DNA of 64,000 bases from Ctena decussata (taxonomy: Eukaryota; Mollusca; Bivalvia; Lucinida; Lucinidae), in assembly GCA_963989385.1 (NCBI GenBank), contig OZ022511.1:3720001-3784000 (forward strand). The letters run 5' to 3'. Shown here in pieces: positions 21,981 to 33,153 of the stretch; the stretch's first letter is position 1, and each line of letters begins with the position of its first letter. The position numbers were made by a program, and so were the translations under genes. The notes below the pieces were generated by a model that made no database searches, was not told where the DNA came from, and worked only from the letters and a program-made list of their open reading frames with translations.

Positions 21981-24180
21981 GTAGCCCAAAGGGCAACAAT
22001 TGCTCACCTGAGAGACATTGTAAACCTATAGTGGTCCAATCAGGCTGAAAATTAAACTCATCCAAAACATTATGTATGCCCTCATTTAATATATGCAAGT
22101 TTAAAAAGTATCCGATCAAGAGCACAATAGACAGAGCTGTCAAGGGCAGCTAACTTCGTAGTGGTTAGCCTGATTTGGCCAAAATTTGAACTTGTTTAAG
22201 ATATTATGCATTTCCTCATTACCTGCAAGTTTGAAAAGGATCGGATCAGTAGAAACCAAGAAAAAGTGGCGACATGGATTTTTTGGATGCTCATGGCAGG
22301 TACTCCATAGTCAGTGGTGGGATCTAGCCGAAATGCTAACTAATCCAAGCTTTTATGCATATTCTCATTACCTGCAAGTATGAAGAGGATCCAATGAAAA
22401 ATGAAAAGGTGATGACATTGTTTTCTCCATTATAAGACTATGGGATTTTTTTTCAAACGCTCAAGGGCAGCTAACTCCGTAGTCTGTGCTCGAATCCGGC
22501 CAAATTTAAAACTCATCCAAGCTCTTATGTATGTCATAATTACCTGCAAGTATGATAAGGATCTAATCAAAAACCTTGATTGCAGCACCCTGAAAGTCAA
22601 ACTTGCTCGAGATATTTTCATGCCCTACATTTGTGTGAATTTATTTTAAAATCAGTTGAGAAATGTAGGTGCTAGAGCGATGACAAAGTTTTTCTATAAA
22701 TTGCCACAGTGACATTGACCTTGGGCACAGCATCCTGAAAGTCAAACTTGCTTGAGATATTGTCATATCCTACATTTGTGTCAAGTTATTTCAAAATCCA
22801 TGGAGAAATGAAGGTGCTAGGGCAATGACAAAGTTTTTCTAAAAATAGCCACAGTGACCTTGACCTTGGGCACAGCACCCTGAAAGTCAAACTTGCTCGA
22901 GATATTGTCATGCCCTACATTTGTATGAATTTATTTTAAAATCCATTGAGAAATGTAGGTGCTAAGGCGCTGAAAAAGGTTTTCTAAAAATAGCCACAGT
23001 GACCTTGACCTTAGGCGCAGCACCCTGGAAGTCAAATTTGTTTGAGATATTGTCATGCCCTACATTTGTGTGAAGTTGATTTAAAATCCGTTGAGAAATG
23101 TAGGCGCTAGAGCGATGACCAAGTTTTTCAAAAAAAAATAGCCACAGTGACCTTGACCTTGGGTGCAGCACCCAGAAAGCCAAACTTGCTCGAGATATTG
23201 TTATGCCCTACATTTGTGTGAAGTTATTTTAAAATCTGCTGAGAAATGTAGGTGCTAGAGCGCTGACAAAGTTTTTCTAAAATTAGCCACAGTGACCTTG
23301 ACCTTGGGCGCAGCATCCTGAAAGTCGAACTTGCTCGAGATATTGTCATGCCCTACATTTGTATGAAGTTATTTTAAAATCTGCTGAGAAATGTAGGTGC
23401 TAGAGTGCTGACAAAGTTTTTCTAAAAATAGCCACAGTGACCTTGACCTTGGGCGCAGCATCCTGAAAGTCGAACTTGCTCGAGATATTGTCATGCCCTA
23501 TATTTGTGTGAATTATTTTAAAATCCGTTGAGAAATGTAGGCAATAGAGCGATGACAAAGTTTTTCTAAAAATATTTCTCCATTAAAACACTATGGGATT
23601 TTTTCAAACGCTCAAGGGCAGCTAACTCCGTAGTCTGTGCTCGAATCCGGCCAAATTTCGAACTCATCCAAGCTCTTATGTATGTCATCATCACCTGCAA
23701 GTATGATAAGGATCTAAGCAAAAATAGTTGAGAAAACGTGATGACGCCATTTCCCCCATTATAACCCTATGGGATTTTTTTCAAACGCTCAAGGGCAGCT
23801 AACTCCGTAGTCTGTGCTCGAATCCGGCCAAATTTCGAACTCATCCAAGCTCTTGTGTATGTCATCATTACCTGCAAGTATGATAAGGATCTAATCAAAA
23901 ACAGTCGAGAAAACGTGATGACGCCATTTTCCCTATTATAACCCTATGGGGGCTATATGTTGCCATGGAAACCAGAGTTCTGAGCTGATGGGCACCAAAA
24001 CCTAATGCAGCCTTTCCCTCACCCAAATGATGCTTCAGATAAAATTTGATTGCGATCGGCCCACTGGTCTTTGAGATATTTATGTTTGAAAGTGTTGACG
24101 CACGCACCCACGCACGGACGACGGCTCGACTCCCATCCTATAAGCTCACCTCTGAGCCTTCGGCTCAGGTGAGCTAAAAA
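21981..24180. mobile_element. Large family G repeat
   Basis: Left end near GCAACAATTGCTCACCTGAG; right end CCTTCGGCTCAGGTGAGCTA. The right side has CGCACGCACCCACGCACGGA. The centre is a 145-bp tandem array flanked by ~180-bp units with CTCAAGGGCAGCTAACTCCG. Its right end lies about 110 bp upstream of the last exon of the coiled-coil gene. Confidence 0.75.
22590..23580. repeat. 145-bp tandem array carrying TGACCTTGACCTT
   Basis: The motif CAGTGACCTTGACCTTGGGC recurs at about 22711, 22856, 23001, 23149, 23294 and 23439, a spacing of 145-148 bp. Each unit also holds GCTCGAGATATTGTCATGCC and TGAGAAATGTAGGTGCTAGA. Confidence 0.93.
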
Positions 24181-24290
24181 CTGAACCCGCACGAGTTTTA
24201 ATTGCAAAAAGGCCCTCTTTTTTCACAAAATATGCGGAACTGTAAATGGAATTACGTGTACTGTATTTTGATTTTCATTTATATTTGCAG

Positions 24291-25146
24291 TCCTAGGGAC
24301 CCTTTCGACACAGTCATAGTAACCATGAAGAAAGATTTGGATATAATGGATGCCAAAATTAGAGCTTTCGACGCTGCAACCAAAACTAAATTGAACGCAG
24401 TTCGAGAAGTCGAAAAACTCATCGAAATATCTAAAAACGAAGAAAATCTAGCTGCTCAAATAAAAAGTGAGGTATATCTTCAAGGCGATTCTCTTCTAGA
24501 AAAGACTGTTCTTGAACTAGTGAAGAGACTTGAAGAAAAGCGGAAGAGACTAAATGCGCAGTTAAAAACTGCACAGATGTGGGCGGAGTCTAAGAAAGAA
24601 GCTCAAATGTTAACCAAAGAAGTTCTAGCATTACAGCAACAAGCTGAGATCAACAGATTGGGAGAATTTGCAACACGAGCGTCAAATCAAGTAGACAAAA
24701 TTGATTCCATCATGAAACACACGGCTGAAATTAAAATGCCAAGGATTTTTAAGGTGTCAGCCAAAGTAACCCCTATTCGAAGGGCACCAATGGAAAACGA
24801 TACATTAGGCGCAAATAAAACAGTGGCACTGGCTAAATCCAAAGCAGTATTTCTAACATCTTCAACTCCAAATGACTTTTATACCGAACAAAATTATCAG
24901 GCCTCAATTCCAACATTCAAGACCAGGAAAATGGCGCCCAAGGACAGAGACAGATTAACAGCTCGTTCTTTTCCCATGATCTCTGATGATCTGTCTGATT
25001 CCGTGACTGTACACAGTTTGTCGGGCTCTCAGATAGACCTTTCTGCTAGAACAGACAGTACCCCACGAGCCAGTAGAAGTGTGAAATCGTCTCTGACCAA
25101 CAGTACTAATTTACACTTGCCAGACGTTTCTGTCATTGCCGAGTGA
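24291..25146 (+). CDS. Coiled-coil protein, last exon
   Basis: The acceptor TATATTTGCAG precedes TCCTAGGG. The first base completes the Arg codon from 13520-13521, so the phase agrees. The exon encodes 284 more residues to TGA at 25144-25146. The first ~150 continue the coiled coil (PFDTVIVTMKKDLDIMDAKI, LEKTVLELVKRLEEKRKRL, QQQAEINRLGEFATRASNQV). The last ~120 are basic then Ser/Thr-rich and probably disordered (KTRKMAPKDRDRLTARSFP, SVTVHSLSGSQIDLSARTD), ending SVIAE. The three exons give about 552 residues of C-terminal protein. The 10.8-kb intron before it contrasts with the 0.9-kb one upstream. Confidence 0.88.
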
Positions 25147-25164
25147 TATTACTGTAACTCAGTG

Positions 25165-25391
25165 CTCCAGATAAGAAAGGGTTACAGAAATAATTTAGGG
25201 ATTTTTTCATATTTTTCAACCAAAACATATGTTGTGACCCCTCATTAGAACCGTCTCGCCGAGACGGTTCTAATTAGGGGTCACAACATGTGTTTCGAAA
25301 CGGTTCTAATGAAGGGTCACAACAAAAGTTTTCATTGAGAAAGAAGAAAAATTATCTCTAAAGTATCCTCAACACTTCACCTTATCTGGAG
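25165..25391. mobile_element. Palindromic MITE, family E copy 2, in 3' UTR
   Basis: CTCCAGATAAGAAAGGG to CTTATCTGGAG. The core hairpin is CATTAGAACCGTCTCGCC paired with CGAGACGGTTCTAATTAG; a second GACGGTTCTAATGA-like half follows. It begins 19 bp after the stop codon, so it is likely transcribed as 3' UTR. Confidence 0.85.
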
Positions 25392-25425
25392 TGGTATTGC
25401 TGTTCACAGTGTAGAAAATATCAAA

Positions 25426-25575
25426 AACAGGACCCACTTGTTCAAAACTAACGATGTCGTTAGTCAATGAGACATTACTTTTTCAAACCTATTTTCCCCA
25501 CTTTTAGCACACTTGGTTCTGTGTGTACTAGAGTACACTAACGACTTCGTTGAGCTAACGTTGCTTTGAACAGCT
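25426..25575. mobile_element. Small palindrome, family R
   Basis: CACTTGTTCAAAACTAACGA and GTCGTTAGT on the left pair imperfectly with ACTAACGACTTCGTTG and GCTTTGAACAGCTGG on the right. One arm motif (CACTTGTTTAAAACCAACGA) reappears at 62711. Confidence 0.5.
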
Positions 25576-25739
25576 GGACTCTGCATTCTAGAAAAGGGAA
25601 CTATATTTTGATGACAATTTAATATCTGTTAGTTTCAGATTAAGCCATATGTTGTAATAATCTCAAGACTTAGAGGCATTTTTTGCAGCGGTTCTGGTGA
25701 GTCAAAGAATATAAGAAAACAACACATAATTATGTATGC

Positions 25740-26318
25740 CTAACCGTTATACCTGTTTGTCTGTCTGTAGGGATTTCCCTCAAGCTTTAGCAGGTGAATC
25801 ATCGACCATACTAGCGGTTCTTGTTTTCTGCAAATCCTCTGATGATGCTTTATATTTGAACAAGTTTCGTGAAAATATCTCTAACCATTTCAGAGTTATG
25901 GAACTGACACGAAATCCTGACTAAAAATTACAAAGGGGCATAATTCTGTATAAAATTTAGGTGGAGTTACATTTCTTGTTCTCACACATTGTCTGATGGT
26001 GCTGATTTGTACCAAGTTTCCTGAAAATATCTCAGACCGTTTCAGAGTTATGGAGCGCACACAAAATCTTGACTAAAATTACAAAGGGGCATAATTGCGT
26101 AAAAACTTTAGGTGGAGTTTCGGTTCTTGTTCTCTGCACATTGTCTAATGATGCTTTATTTGTACCAAGTTTCGTGAAAATATCTCAAACCGTTTCAGAG
26201 TTATGGACCGGACACGAAAAGCTGACGGACAGACAGACAGACTGACAGACGGACGGACAGACGAACGGACAATGTGATAACAATAGGGCCTCCACAGATT
26301 TCGTCTGGCGGGGCCCTA
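25740..26318. repeat. ~170-bp tandem repeat ending in GGACGGACAGACG
   Basis: ACAAAGGGGCATAATT, GGTGGAGTT and ACCGTTTCAGAGTTATGG recur three times. The block ends in a GACGGACAGACAGAC run and GGGCCTCCACAGATTTCG. It lies between the two convergent genes. Confidence 0.75.
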
Positions 26319-26498
26319 ATCAATATCAAACCTGATATAAATACACAGTGCAGTTAACCAGTCATTAGTATGTTGTTATTTTACAGCAGATGTCTTTATG
26401 TTATGAATTTTTTCCAGTTACCAGGATACTTCACAAAAGCCACCTTTCACTAATATGAGCTCACTTTTCGACATGTCCTAGTTACTGGCTTCATTTCT

Positions 26499-26706
26499 TA
26501 ACCCTTAAAGCGCCAAAACTTGATATTGTTGAATTGGCAAACAGTGTAGATCCAGATGAGGTGGCTCATAATGAGACACCTCATCTGAATCTACACTGTT
26601 TGCCCTCTAGTGTTCGAATTCTCAATTTGATATCACTTGGACGAGACATTTTTTGAAATTCTGAAGACGTAAATTTTGTCGCCTGCTTTTTGGTGCTTTA
26701 AGGGTT
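26499..26706. mobile_element. Palindromic MITE, family I copy 1
   Basis: TAACCCTTAAAGCGCCAAAA at the left and GGTGCTTTAAGGGTTA at the right are terminal repeats. An inner hairpin pairs AACAGTGTAGATCCAGATGA with TCATCTGAATCTACACTGTT. It stands 56 bp beyond the stop codon of the minus-strand gene, so it may be in that transcript's 3' UTR. Confidence 0.85.
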
Positions 26707-26761
26707 AAAACAATGACAGAGTTGCAACTGAAACAAAATGAAAATGGGCGAATCAGTATCT

Positions 26762-27348
26762 TCACAGTTCTGTTGTCATGACATCATCGTATTGTTCAAT
26801 AGCAAGATCTCCTTCGTTTGGCTGCTTGCCATCAGAACTGCCATTTAGCACTGACTTGTTGCTATTTGAATTCGAGGCAGAGTGATTTTGCGCACTGGGT
26901 TTTGAACCACTTCCGCTCTTGTCATTTGCACTTACGCTGTGCTTGTTCTGCTCACCAAGTTCGTTTTCAACTGAATTAAAATCTTTAAATGTTTCAATCG
27001 GAGTACCTTCATTTTGAAAATGATCATTTTGATCCATATTTATATCATGGTCATATCGTTCCGAGTGTAATATTTCACCGTTATCTATATACAACACCTC
27101 GCCATTTTGAAACACAGTCCTTTCTGGCACAGGGTCTAATACATGTGGCGCAAAACTCGAACGTCTTGTATACATCATGGTGCTTGACGGTGGTCGTGAT
27201 ATCGTGAGATTTTCCGTCATTTCAAACTGATAGATTTTCTTCCTGAATTCTTGTTCGTCGCTCTTTGTGCGCTTGTAGCGAGAGGGATGGACAAATCTTA
27301 GAGGCATTCGAGGTTTCAAACTTCCATCATATCCCCGTTTCCAGTTTT
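26762..27348 (-). CDS. Mucin-like type I membrane protein, exon 5 (cytoplasmic tail)
   Basis: On minus the acceptor TTTATCCTTCAG precedes AAAACTGG; the first two bases complete a Glu codon (phase 1). The exon encodes ENWKRGYDGSLKPRMPLRF through 195 codons to TGA. The segment is polar and probably disordered, with tyrosines (EVLYIDNGE, AIEQYDDV), an Asn/Ser-rich stretch (NHSASNSNSNKSVLNGSSD) and the extreme C-terminus MTTEL. The last three residues, T-E-L, fit the class I PDZ-ligand pattern S/T-X-hydrophobic. Function is unknown; a scaffold-tethered surface protein is inference. Confidence 0.9.
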
Positions 27349-27762
27349 CTGAAGGATAAATAAACAAACAAATAAATATATAAAAAAAGAAAAATGAAAA
27401 GAAAATGCTGTTGCATCCATCTCTGATAAAAATCTATTATGGGTTTGAATTGTAGAATTGTAGAAAGATGATAAATATTTTAGCGGTAACGAATTACTGT
27501 CCGAGTGCTCAGCCCAATGAAAGGAGCTTCTAGGATAGTCTGCAACCTTACAGGTCAGCCGCTGCCATTTTGTTTTTACCGAATGCGTAAGGCATGTGTT
27601 GTCTTTGCTAACAGTCTGTGGCCTACTTTTGTATACAAAAAATAGGCCTGGAAATCGCCCTCCTGCTTTTTGATTTCCATGCCGTGTCAGTCACTGACCA
27701 TAATTAACCAAAGAATCAATTAAGGTACACTTACATGCAGGGGCGCAGCAAGAGCTAATACC

Positions 27763-27824
27763 CAATCGGAACACCGCTCGGCCAATTCCGTGATTTACGG
27801 AATTGGCCGAGCGTGCTCCGATTG
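27763..27824. mobile_element. 62-bp palindromic micro-MITE, family J
   Basis: CAATCGGAACACCGCTCGGC pairs with GGCCGAGCGTGCTCCGATTG around a centre at TTCCGTGATTTACGGAA. AGCTAATACC stands at 27753-27762 and again at 27825-27834, an exact 10-bp target duplication. It lies in intron 4 of the membrane protein gene. Confidence 0.93.
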
Positions 27825-27879
27825 AGCTAATACCTTGCTGAAGCACACATTTTCAATTTTGAGATATTAATGTGAATGC

Positions 27880-28030
27880 ATATTCCAAGGGAGATCAATG
27901 GGGTCAGCTGAAAGAAAGGGAATTGCTCCTTTAGGAGCATTGTTTCCTTTAAGAGTACATCCATTATTCAAGGATTTTGTTGCCCAGAAAAGCAAGCAAG
28001 AGCCTTCAGAAGTTGTCGCCTTTGAAATAA
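27880..28030. mobile_element. Family H fragment
   Basis: AAGGGAATTGCTCCTTTAGG and AGCATTGTTTCCTTTAAGAG form the family H core; TTGTTGCCCAGAAAAGCAAG follows as in other copies. Confidence 0.5.
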
Positions 28031-28033
28031 TGG

Positions 28034-28228
28034 ATGAGCATGGATGGATGGATGGATGACTTGAGATTTTACGTCCTTTCTAAAAGTAATTCAGTCATAT
28101 CAGGACAATGTAAGGTTGTGTGCAATGGAACGCCGTTTACGATTGAAAAAAAGATTTCTGCCCCCGGGAATCGATCTCGGGACCGCTAGATCTGTAGGCT
28201 AGCGATTAACCCACTGAGCGACCGGGGT
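28034..28228 (-). mobile_element. tRNA-derived SINE, type 1
   Basis: On minus it starts CCGGTCGCTCAGTGGGTTAA, has ATCGATTCCCGGGGGCAG and a tail CTGATATGACTGAATTAC, matching the copy at 12636-12830. A family F palindrome abuts its head at 28229. Confidence 0.75.
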
Positions 28229-28394
28229 TCGAGGTTATAAAACTTTAGAATAATCTCAAACTCAAAATAAAGCACAATCATCGTCTTGAAGCAGACGATC
28301 ATTGTGCTTTATTTTGAGTTTGAGCATGCTCGGAAGCAGCCAATCAATGTGCTTTATTTTGAGTTTGAGAAGGTACTCAAGTTTTATAACCTCG
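28229..28394. mobile_element. Palindromic MITE, family F copy 2
   Basis: CGAGGTTATAAAACTTTAG to GTTTTATAACCTCG. The right arm motif TTTATTTTGAGTTTGAG is present twice, so one arm carries a partial duplication. Confidence 0.8.
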
Positions 28395-28607
28395 GGGCCG
28401 GGGCTCTTGGAGATGTACACATGTGCCTTAATCGTAGCTACATAGAAATCGAGGTTGACCCATCTAGAGACAAATAATGAAATACTAAAACATGGTATGA
28501 GGTTGGCAGCCATACTTGTCTTCGGATCAACAAAACACTTCAAAATTTTAGCACTTTAACTGCTTAAAAGCATTTTTCGCTAACAGCTGACATAGAACAA
28601 AACTTAC

Positions 28608-28686
28608 CGAAAGGGAATGTTTCAACGAACAGCTTCCTCAGTTCAAACGGTGTCATAGTAACGGGTCGTGAAGGTAGGTCTTCTGG
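28608..28686 (-). CDS. Mucin-like type I membrane protein, exon 4
   Basis: On minus the acceptor TTTTCTTTGTGCAG precedes CCAGAAGAC; the donor is TTTCG/GTAAGT. 79 bp: enters phase 0, leaves phase 1. It encodes PEDLPSRPVTMTPFELRKLF and VETFPF, a membrane-distal cytoplasmic segment. Phases match exons 3 and 5. Confidence 0.85.
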
Positions 28687-29049
28687 CTGCACAAAGAAAA
28701 TGGAACATGGTCAGGGCAACAAGAAGAGAATTCTATAAGATGATGTTTCTGCGTTTCTGCAGGTTTATAATCGTTTGACAATGAAATGAAAAGAAAGACA
28801 TCATACTGTAGACAAACATTTCCACATCTCAAAAACTAATTTGTGGAATAAAAAAAAAAACAAAAAAAAAACATAGACTTGAGAATTCTTGACAAACGGA
28901 TCTAGAATAAAGCCATCTCCTGCGGGAGACAGAAGTTCTAAAAGACCACCACCATCACACACAGCGCTCGTTGTCAGCTGGTGGACTCCATCTTGTCTTC
29001 AGCTGCCTCCAGCTGACTGCCTGGAATTCTAGTGAGATTGAAAGAACTA

Positions 29050-30934
29050 CAGTGGACTCGACAGTATCGAATCATCGACAGTATCGGATCACTGATAAGT
29101 TATCACCCATTTTTCTAAAAAAAATTAAGCAAATATTTTTAGCATTATATTAGTCATCAAGTTAGACCAATGACAAAGTGCTGGGTGAAACACTCGACTG
29201 TGAAACAAATTATAGTTGTAGAAAAGTTTGGCCCCTTTTCAGCGGCGCTTGTATTTCGACTGTTGCTCGTTACCCCAAGAATCGATTTCGGTTATTTGAA
29301 CTATTTTACCATTAGGCGATTGAAACCAATTCTTTATTCCAGTGTGTCCTGGCATCCCTAAAATTGCAGGCAATCATTATTTTTGTGACATCTCAGTACT
29401 GGATGAAACTAAATACTTGAAAAGTGGGGCACCAATGTGCGACAGTAACGGATCATTATATAATTTGAACTGAAATACAGGCATCAGCTGAAAACTTTAT
29501 GTTGGATGCATTGTCTGATGCTGACAGACAGTCATAAATCAACTACCTGAGTGGCTGCTCTGTCTACTTTCAAAGCAGATCAGTATAAAAATATGACGTC
29601 CTTTTCATAAAATATCCCCAATCCCACGCCCCACACACCAGCGTATGATAATGAAGGTTATGTGTAGTACAACTAAGCTTCTGCCAAACATTCTGAAGAA
29701 ACGTTTGAGATCGGCTATCATGTGTGTGGACCCATCAATGACTGGCTTTCATCAGATGGACATTTGTACACTGTGTAGACTCAGATTAATGCCGCAGAGC
29801 TCGTTGAATGACCATGTAGTGTTTATAGACTGACTGCATTGAAATGTCACCATAAATTTGTTGATCCTGATCGGACACTACGGTCTTATCAGGGTGTGTT
29901 ATTGCAAAGTCAGATTATGGTCTTTACTGTTTGAGTAGTTCCGTGCCTTAAGGACGCAAAGGATAACTGAGTTGAGAATTATTGACATGCTTGTACATTT
30001 GTTCACATTCAACTGTTGTTTAATAGACATTACCGTTCCTGGTGAAGGACCACGTGAAAAATATCGTTGAAAGGCCGTAAAAGTTTTCTCTGATGTTTAA
30101 TGGGCCCTACTGTTTATGTAAACAAATTATTGAAGCTAAGATGGTTGGCAGAATGCCTCGGAGGAACTCTGCTATAAAATATTATTATATACCTATCAAT
30201 GATACACCCTTTGAACTGTCTGTTTTCTGGCCATATGATACAGAACGCCGTATCAAACTGACGTTTTCTGAATACGTATCACTATCCTTTAAAACGAGGC
30301 TGTGCCTGAGCTCCAGCTTTATGCGCGTCATTTTTAACGTGCGTCGTAGAAACGAGAACCAGAGAAGCGGGACTAGTGACGTAACGTCAACAAACACGTC
30401 AAAAATGGCGCTCCTCGATTGCTCAATAAGTAGCATTTGTCTCACGATTAGCTAAAAATCTTTGCCGCGCAGGTTCGAATCCGGGCCGATGCAATAGCGC
30501 TGGCAAGAATGAATGGTTGGCTGTTCCCTAAGGTATATAATAAACAAATTATTTTAATAGTATAGTTGATCTGGCGTACTGTATCACGTCTCGTAGATGA
30601 GCTCATACCATCGGATCGCCCTCGACGCAAGCGTCTCGGGTGATCCGATGGTATGAGCTCATCAACTTGACGTGATACAGTACGCCAGATCAATTTACTA
30701 TTATAATAATATGTATATATCATATGATCCGCTTCTGTCGCACCTGATTCGTTACTGTCGTAAGACCCTCCTGTAAGTATGGATAGGTTATCTGCCCTTA
30801 AAGGAATTTTTGACATGGATAGGCAGAAGGGATATTTTGCAATTGCTATGTGTCATAACATCCATAATTTTAGTATTCATTTAAAATAAAACAGGAGTTT
30901 TATTGAAATTGGTTCGTTACTGTCGAGTCCACTG
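29050..30934. mobile_element. Tc1/mariner-like element, decayed
   Basis: The left end CAGTGGACTCGACAGTATCG and right end GTTACTGTCGAGTCCACTG are terminal inverted repeats, each flanked outside by TA (29048-29049 and 30935-30936). Subterminal copies of CGACAGTA with CGGATCA occur at 29085, 29447 and near 30730. No transposase ORF survives; the 62- and 120-codon ORFs inside show no DDE-type motif I can recognise. It lies in intron 3 of the membrane protein gene. Confidence 0.8.
30548..30712. mobile_element. Near-perfect long hairpin (family K)
   Basis: TGATCTGGCGTACTGTATCA and GAGCTCATACCATCGGATC pair with the reverse complements on the right, around a centre at CGACGCAAGCGTCTCG. Flanking AATAGTA sequence extends the pairing. 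It is nested in the Tc1/mariner-like element. Confidence 0.85.
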
Positions 30935-31202
30935 TATCGCTCCGTACGAGATATTCTTGAGATTCACAATATGGTGTGTTTGATTAGCACTTGTGCATAA
31001 GTTAAGTTAGTCTGTCAGATGGTCGTGAAGATGATAACAAAGCAGGCGCACAAAGTTGAATCATCATTGAATCACTGTTGATTCAACTTCATGACGATTC
31101 GACGTTGTATGCCCAGTTTAGGTGGGTGGGGAGGGGTGGCGTTGCACCAAAAACGATCATTAATTTCATATGGTTTAATGCAACTTATTTATATATACTT
31201 AC

Positions 31203-31399
31203 GTGCTCAACGAAGATATGGGATGCAGTAGTTGGTCGTGAATCATAGTCTGATTCACTGATTGAATCACTGAAAATTGTCTCAGTTTCAGACGGGTACA
31301 CCTTCTTCTTCTTGAGACAGGCGAAGGTAACAGCAGTCACGATAATAGCCACGACTACCACGCTGATTCCTACCGCTATTCCGACTACCATTGGTGTAC
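31203..31399 (-). CDS. Mucin-like type I membrane protein, exon 3 (transmembrane)
   Basis: On minus the acceptor CATATCCAG precedes GTACACC; the donor is GAGCAC/GTAAGT. 197 bp: phase 1 in, phase 0 out. It encodes GTPMVVGIAVGISVVVVAII and VTAVTFACL, a 26-residue hydrophobic helix at residues 80-105, then KKKK as a stop-transfer signal. The cytoplasmic start is acidic and Ser-rich (YPSETETIFSDSISESDYDS), with possible phosphorylation sites. The topology, extracellular N-terminus and cytoplasmic C-terminus, is inferred from signal peptide plus positive residues after the helix. Confidence 0.9.
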
Positions 31400-31439
31400 C
31401 TGGATATGGAATTGAACACTTGTATGGCAAGCCAAATGC

Positions 31440-32025
31440 ATACCTAAGTTCAATTACTTCAAATCTGTGTTTGAATTTCAAACCTAGGTTTCGGTCTTCA
31501 ATTCTATATTTTCACTTTTCAAAATCAAGTTTCAAAAAATGGATAACTAAATAAATAAACAAATAGATAAAACAAAACACAGTAATGATAATTTCATAAA
31601 CTACGATTTAAAGATTTAAACCTAACTTTTAAAACATCCACTCTTTGAAAGTTTTAAACCACGGACTGAAAATTTTCAAACATAAGTTTTAAAAATAACC
31701 ACTCGTTGAAAGATTTAAACCACGGATTAAATCCGTGATTTAAGATTTTCAAGGATTGTTTTGAAACTTACGTTTAGACAGTGGTTTAAGAAATATTTTC
31801 ATTGTAGTCCAGCATAATAGCTACTAGTTGAGCAATAAAACATATTTAAACTAAGGACTTTTTTTTCAAACTTAGGCTGAAAAATTTAAAACCTAGAATT
31901 GGAACTTAAAAACCTAAGATAGAAGATTTGAAACGCAAGTTTGAAACTTAAACCAATGCTTGAAAACTTGTTGTGTTTTTGACCATGTGCTTGAAAACTT
32001 GTTGTGTTTTTGACCATGTGTGACC
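31440..32025. repeat. Degenerate short-repeat region
   Basis: Variants of AAACCTAAGTTTGAAA and TTTAAACCACGGA recur irregularly in both orientations. At 31958-32019 GTGCTTGAAAACTTGTTG with GTGTTTTTGACCAT is duplicated head to tail (31-bp unit, twice). Confidence 0.6.
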
Positions 32026-32415
32026 TGTCATACACTTGTTCGAGCAGCGAAGATTAATCGCAGCAAACACATCCTCATTCGGAACTCCTCGGCCAATTCC
32101 ATGAATCAGACCTCGGGCGTATGTAAGGCGGAGCAATATGCAGCAAAATCCAACATTTTGTTCTTCGGCCGAAAGTATACGCCGAAGCCGTAGATCTCTA
32201 GGTCTACGAATGAATTAATTCTCGACCTGCGACCTTTTACAGCTGTTGCACGGACATTCATTTAATGCACAAAATAGTCAATTATTAATGACGAGACATT
32301 TGCTTCTTCTCATTTTATTATTTACTCGGTGCGACAGTGCGGCCATCTTTGTTTATATCGTTGTTCCTAACAACAGTCGTGTGACGTAAGTAGTCCCACG
32401 TCATACATCCGAGGT

Positions 32416-32536
32416 TGATTCACGGAATTGGCCGAGCGGTGTTCCGATTGACACATCCTATGAGACAATCGGAAAACCGCTCGGCCAATTCCGTGATTCA
32501 ACTGATTCACGGAATTGGCCGAGCGTGCTCCGATTG
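32416..32536. mobile_element. Family J micro-MITE cluster
   Basis: A half copy (32416-32450) is followed by a full 71-bp palindrome (32466-32536, CAATCGGAAAACCGCTCGG to GAGCGTGCTCCGATTG). CCTATGAGA and CAAATGAGA flank the full copy, a 9-bp duplication with two mismatches. A further decayed copy is near 32070-32110. Confidence 0.8.
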
Positions 32537-32609
32537 CAAATGAGACTGACATAAGTATTTACTTTTCTAGCTCGCTCTCTCTAGAGAAGACAGAGGTGCA
32601 TGTTCGACT

Positions 32610-32845
32610 GATTTATTGGAGGCAATGTCAACTATGGTGCAGAAGGTCGTGGGTTCGAATAGCCATTAAGCCAACTAGTCAACCCAGCAGTAACTGGGTA
32701 CCTTTTCAGAATCAGGGAAGATAAATTAGGGCAGTGAAGGGAAGGAGAGAAATACATGTAGGCTCCGCCATTCATATGCTGTGCCCAAGATACGGTGGGT
32801 CTCTAACACCCAGCCCTACAGCCATTAGGGTACGGGAAACCTTAA
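32610..32845 (+). mobile_element. tRNA-derived SINE, type 3
   Basis: GGTGCAGAAGGTCGTGGGTTC is the B-box region; the body has AGTAACTGGGTACCTTTT, GAATCAGGG, TGCTGTGCCCAAGATAC and ends GTACGGGAAACC. The same elements appear in the same order on minus at 63085-63350. It is in intron 2 of the membrane protein gene. Confidence 0.7.
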
Positions 32846-33153
32846 AAAATGGCGTTGGGGCAACTTTTGTGGCTTCATGTTTGCTTACCTTCTCAATTAG
32901 GGTTAACTCTGAAAGGATCTCCAACAGGACCAATGTCCCTGGTTTACAAGTAAATCCCTTCTCTCCTACCCCTAAAGAAAAAAATGTGCTCGATCTCAGA
33001 GCAAATTTTTCCCCATGATATCCTGATATCCACCTATGATAAGAGACACAAACATTTCCATGCAGCAGTAATTTTCTTTGGAGGTGGACCACTCATGCCT
33101 CTCCCCTCTCCACACCCTTTTCCAAAACAAAGTGAAGAAAACGTGCAACATAC

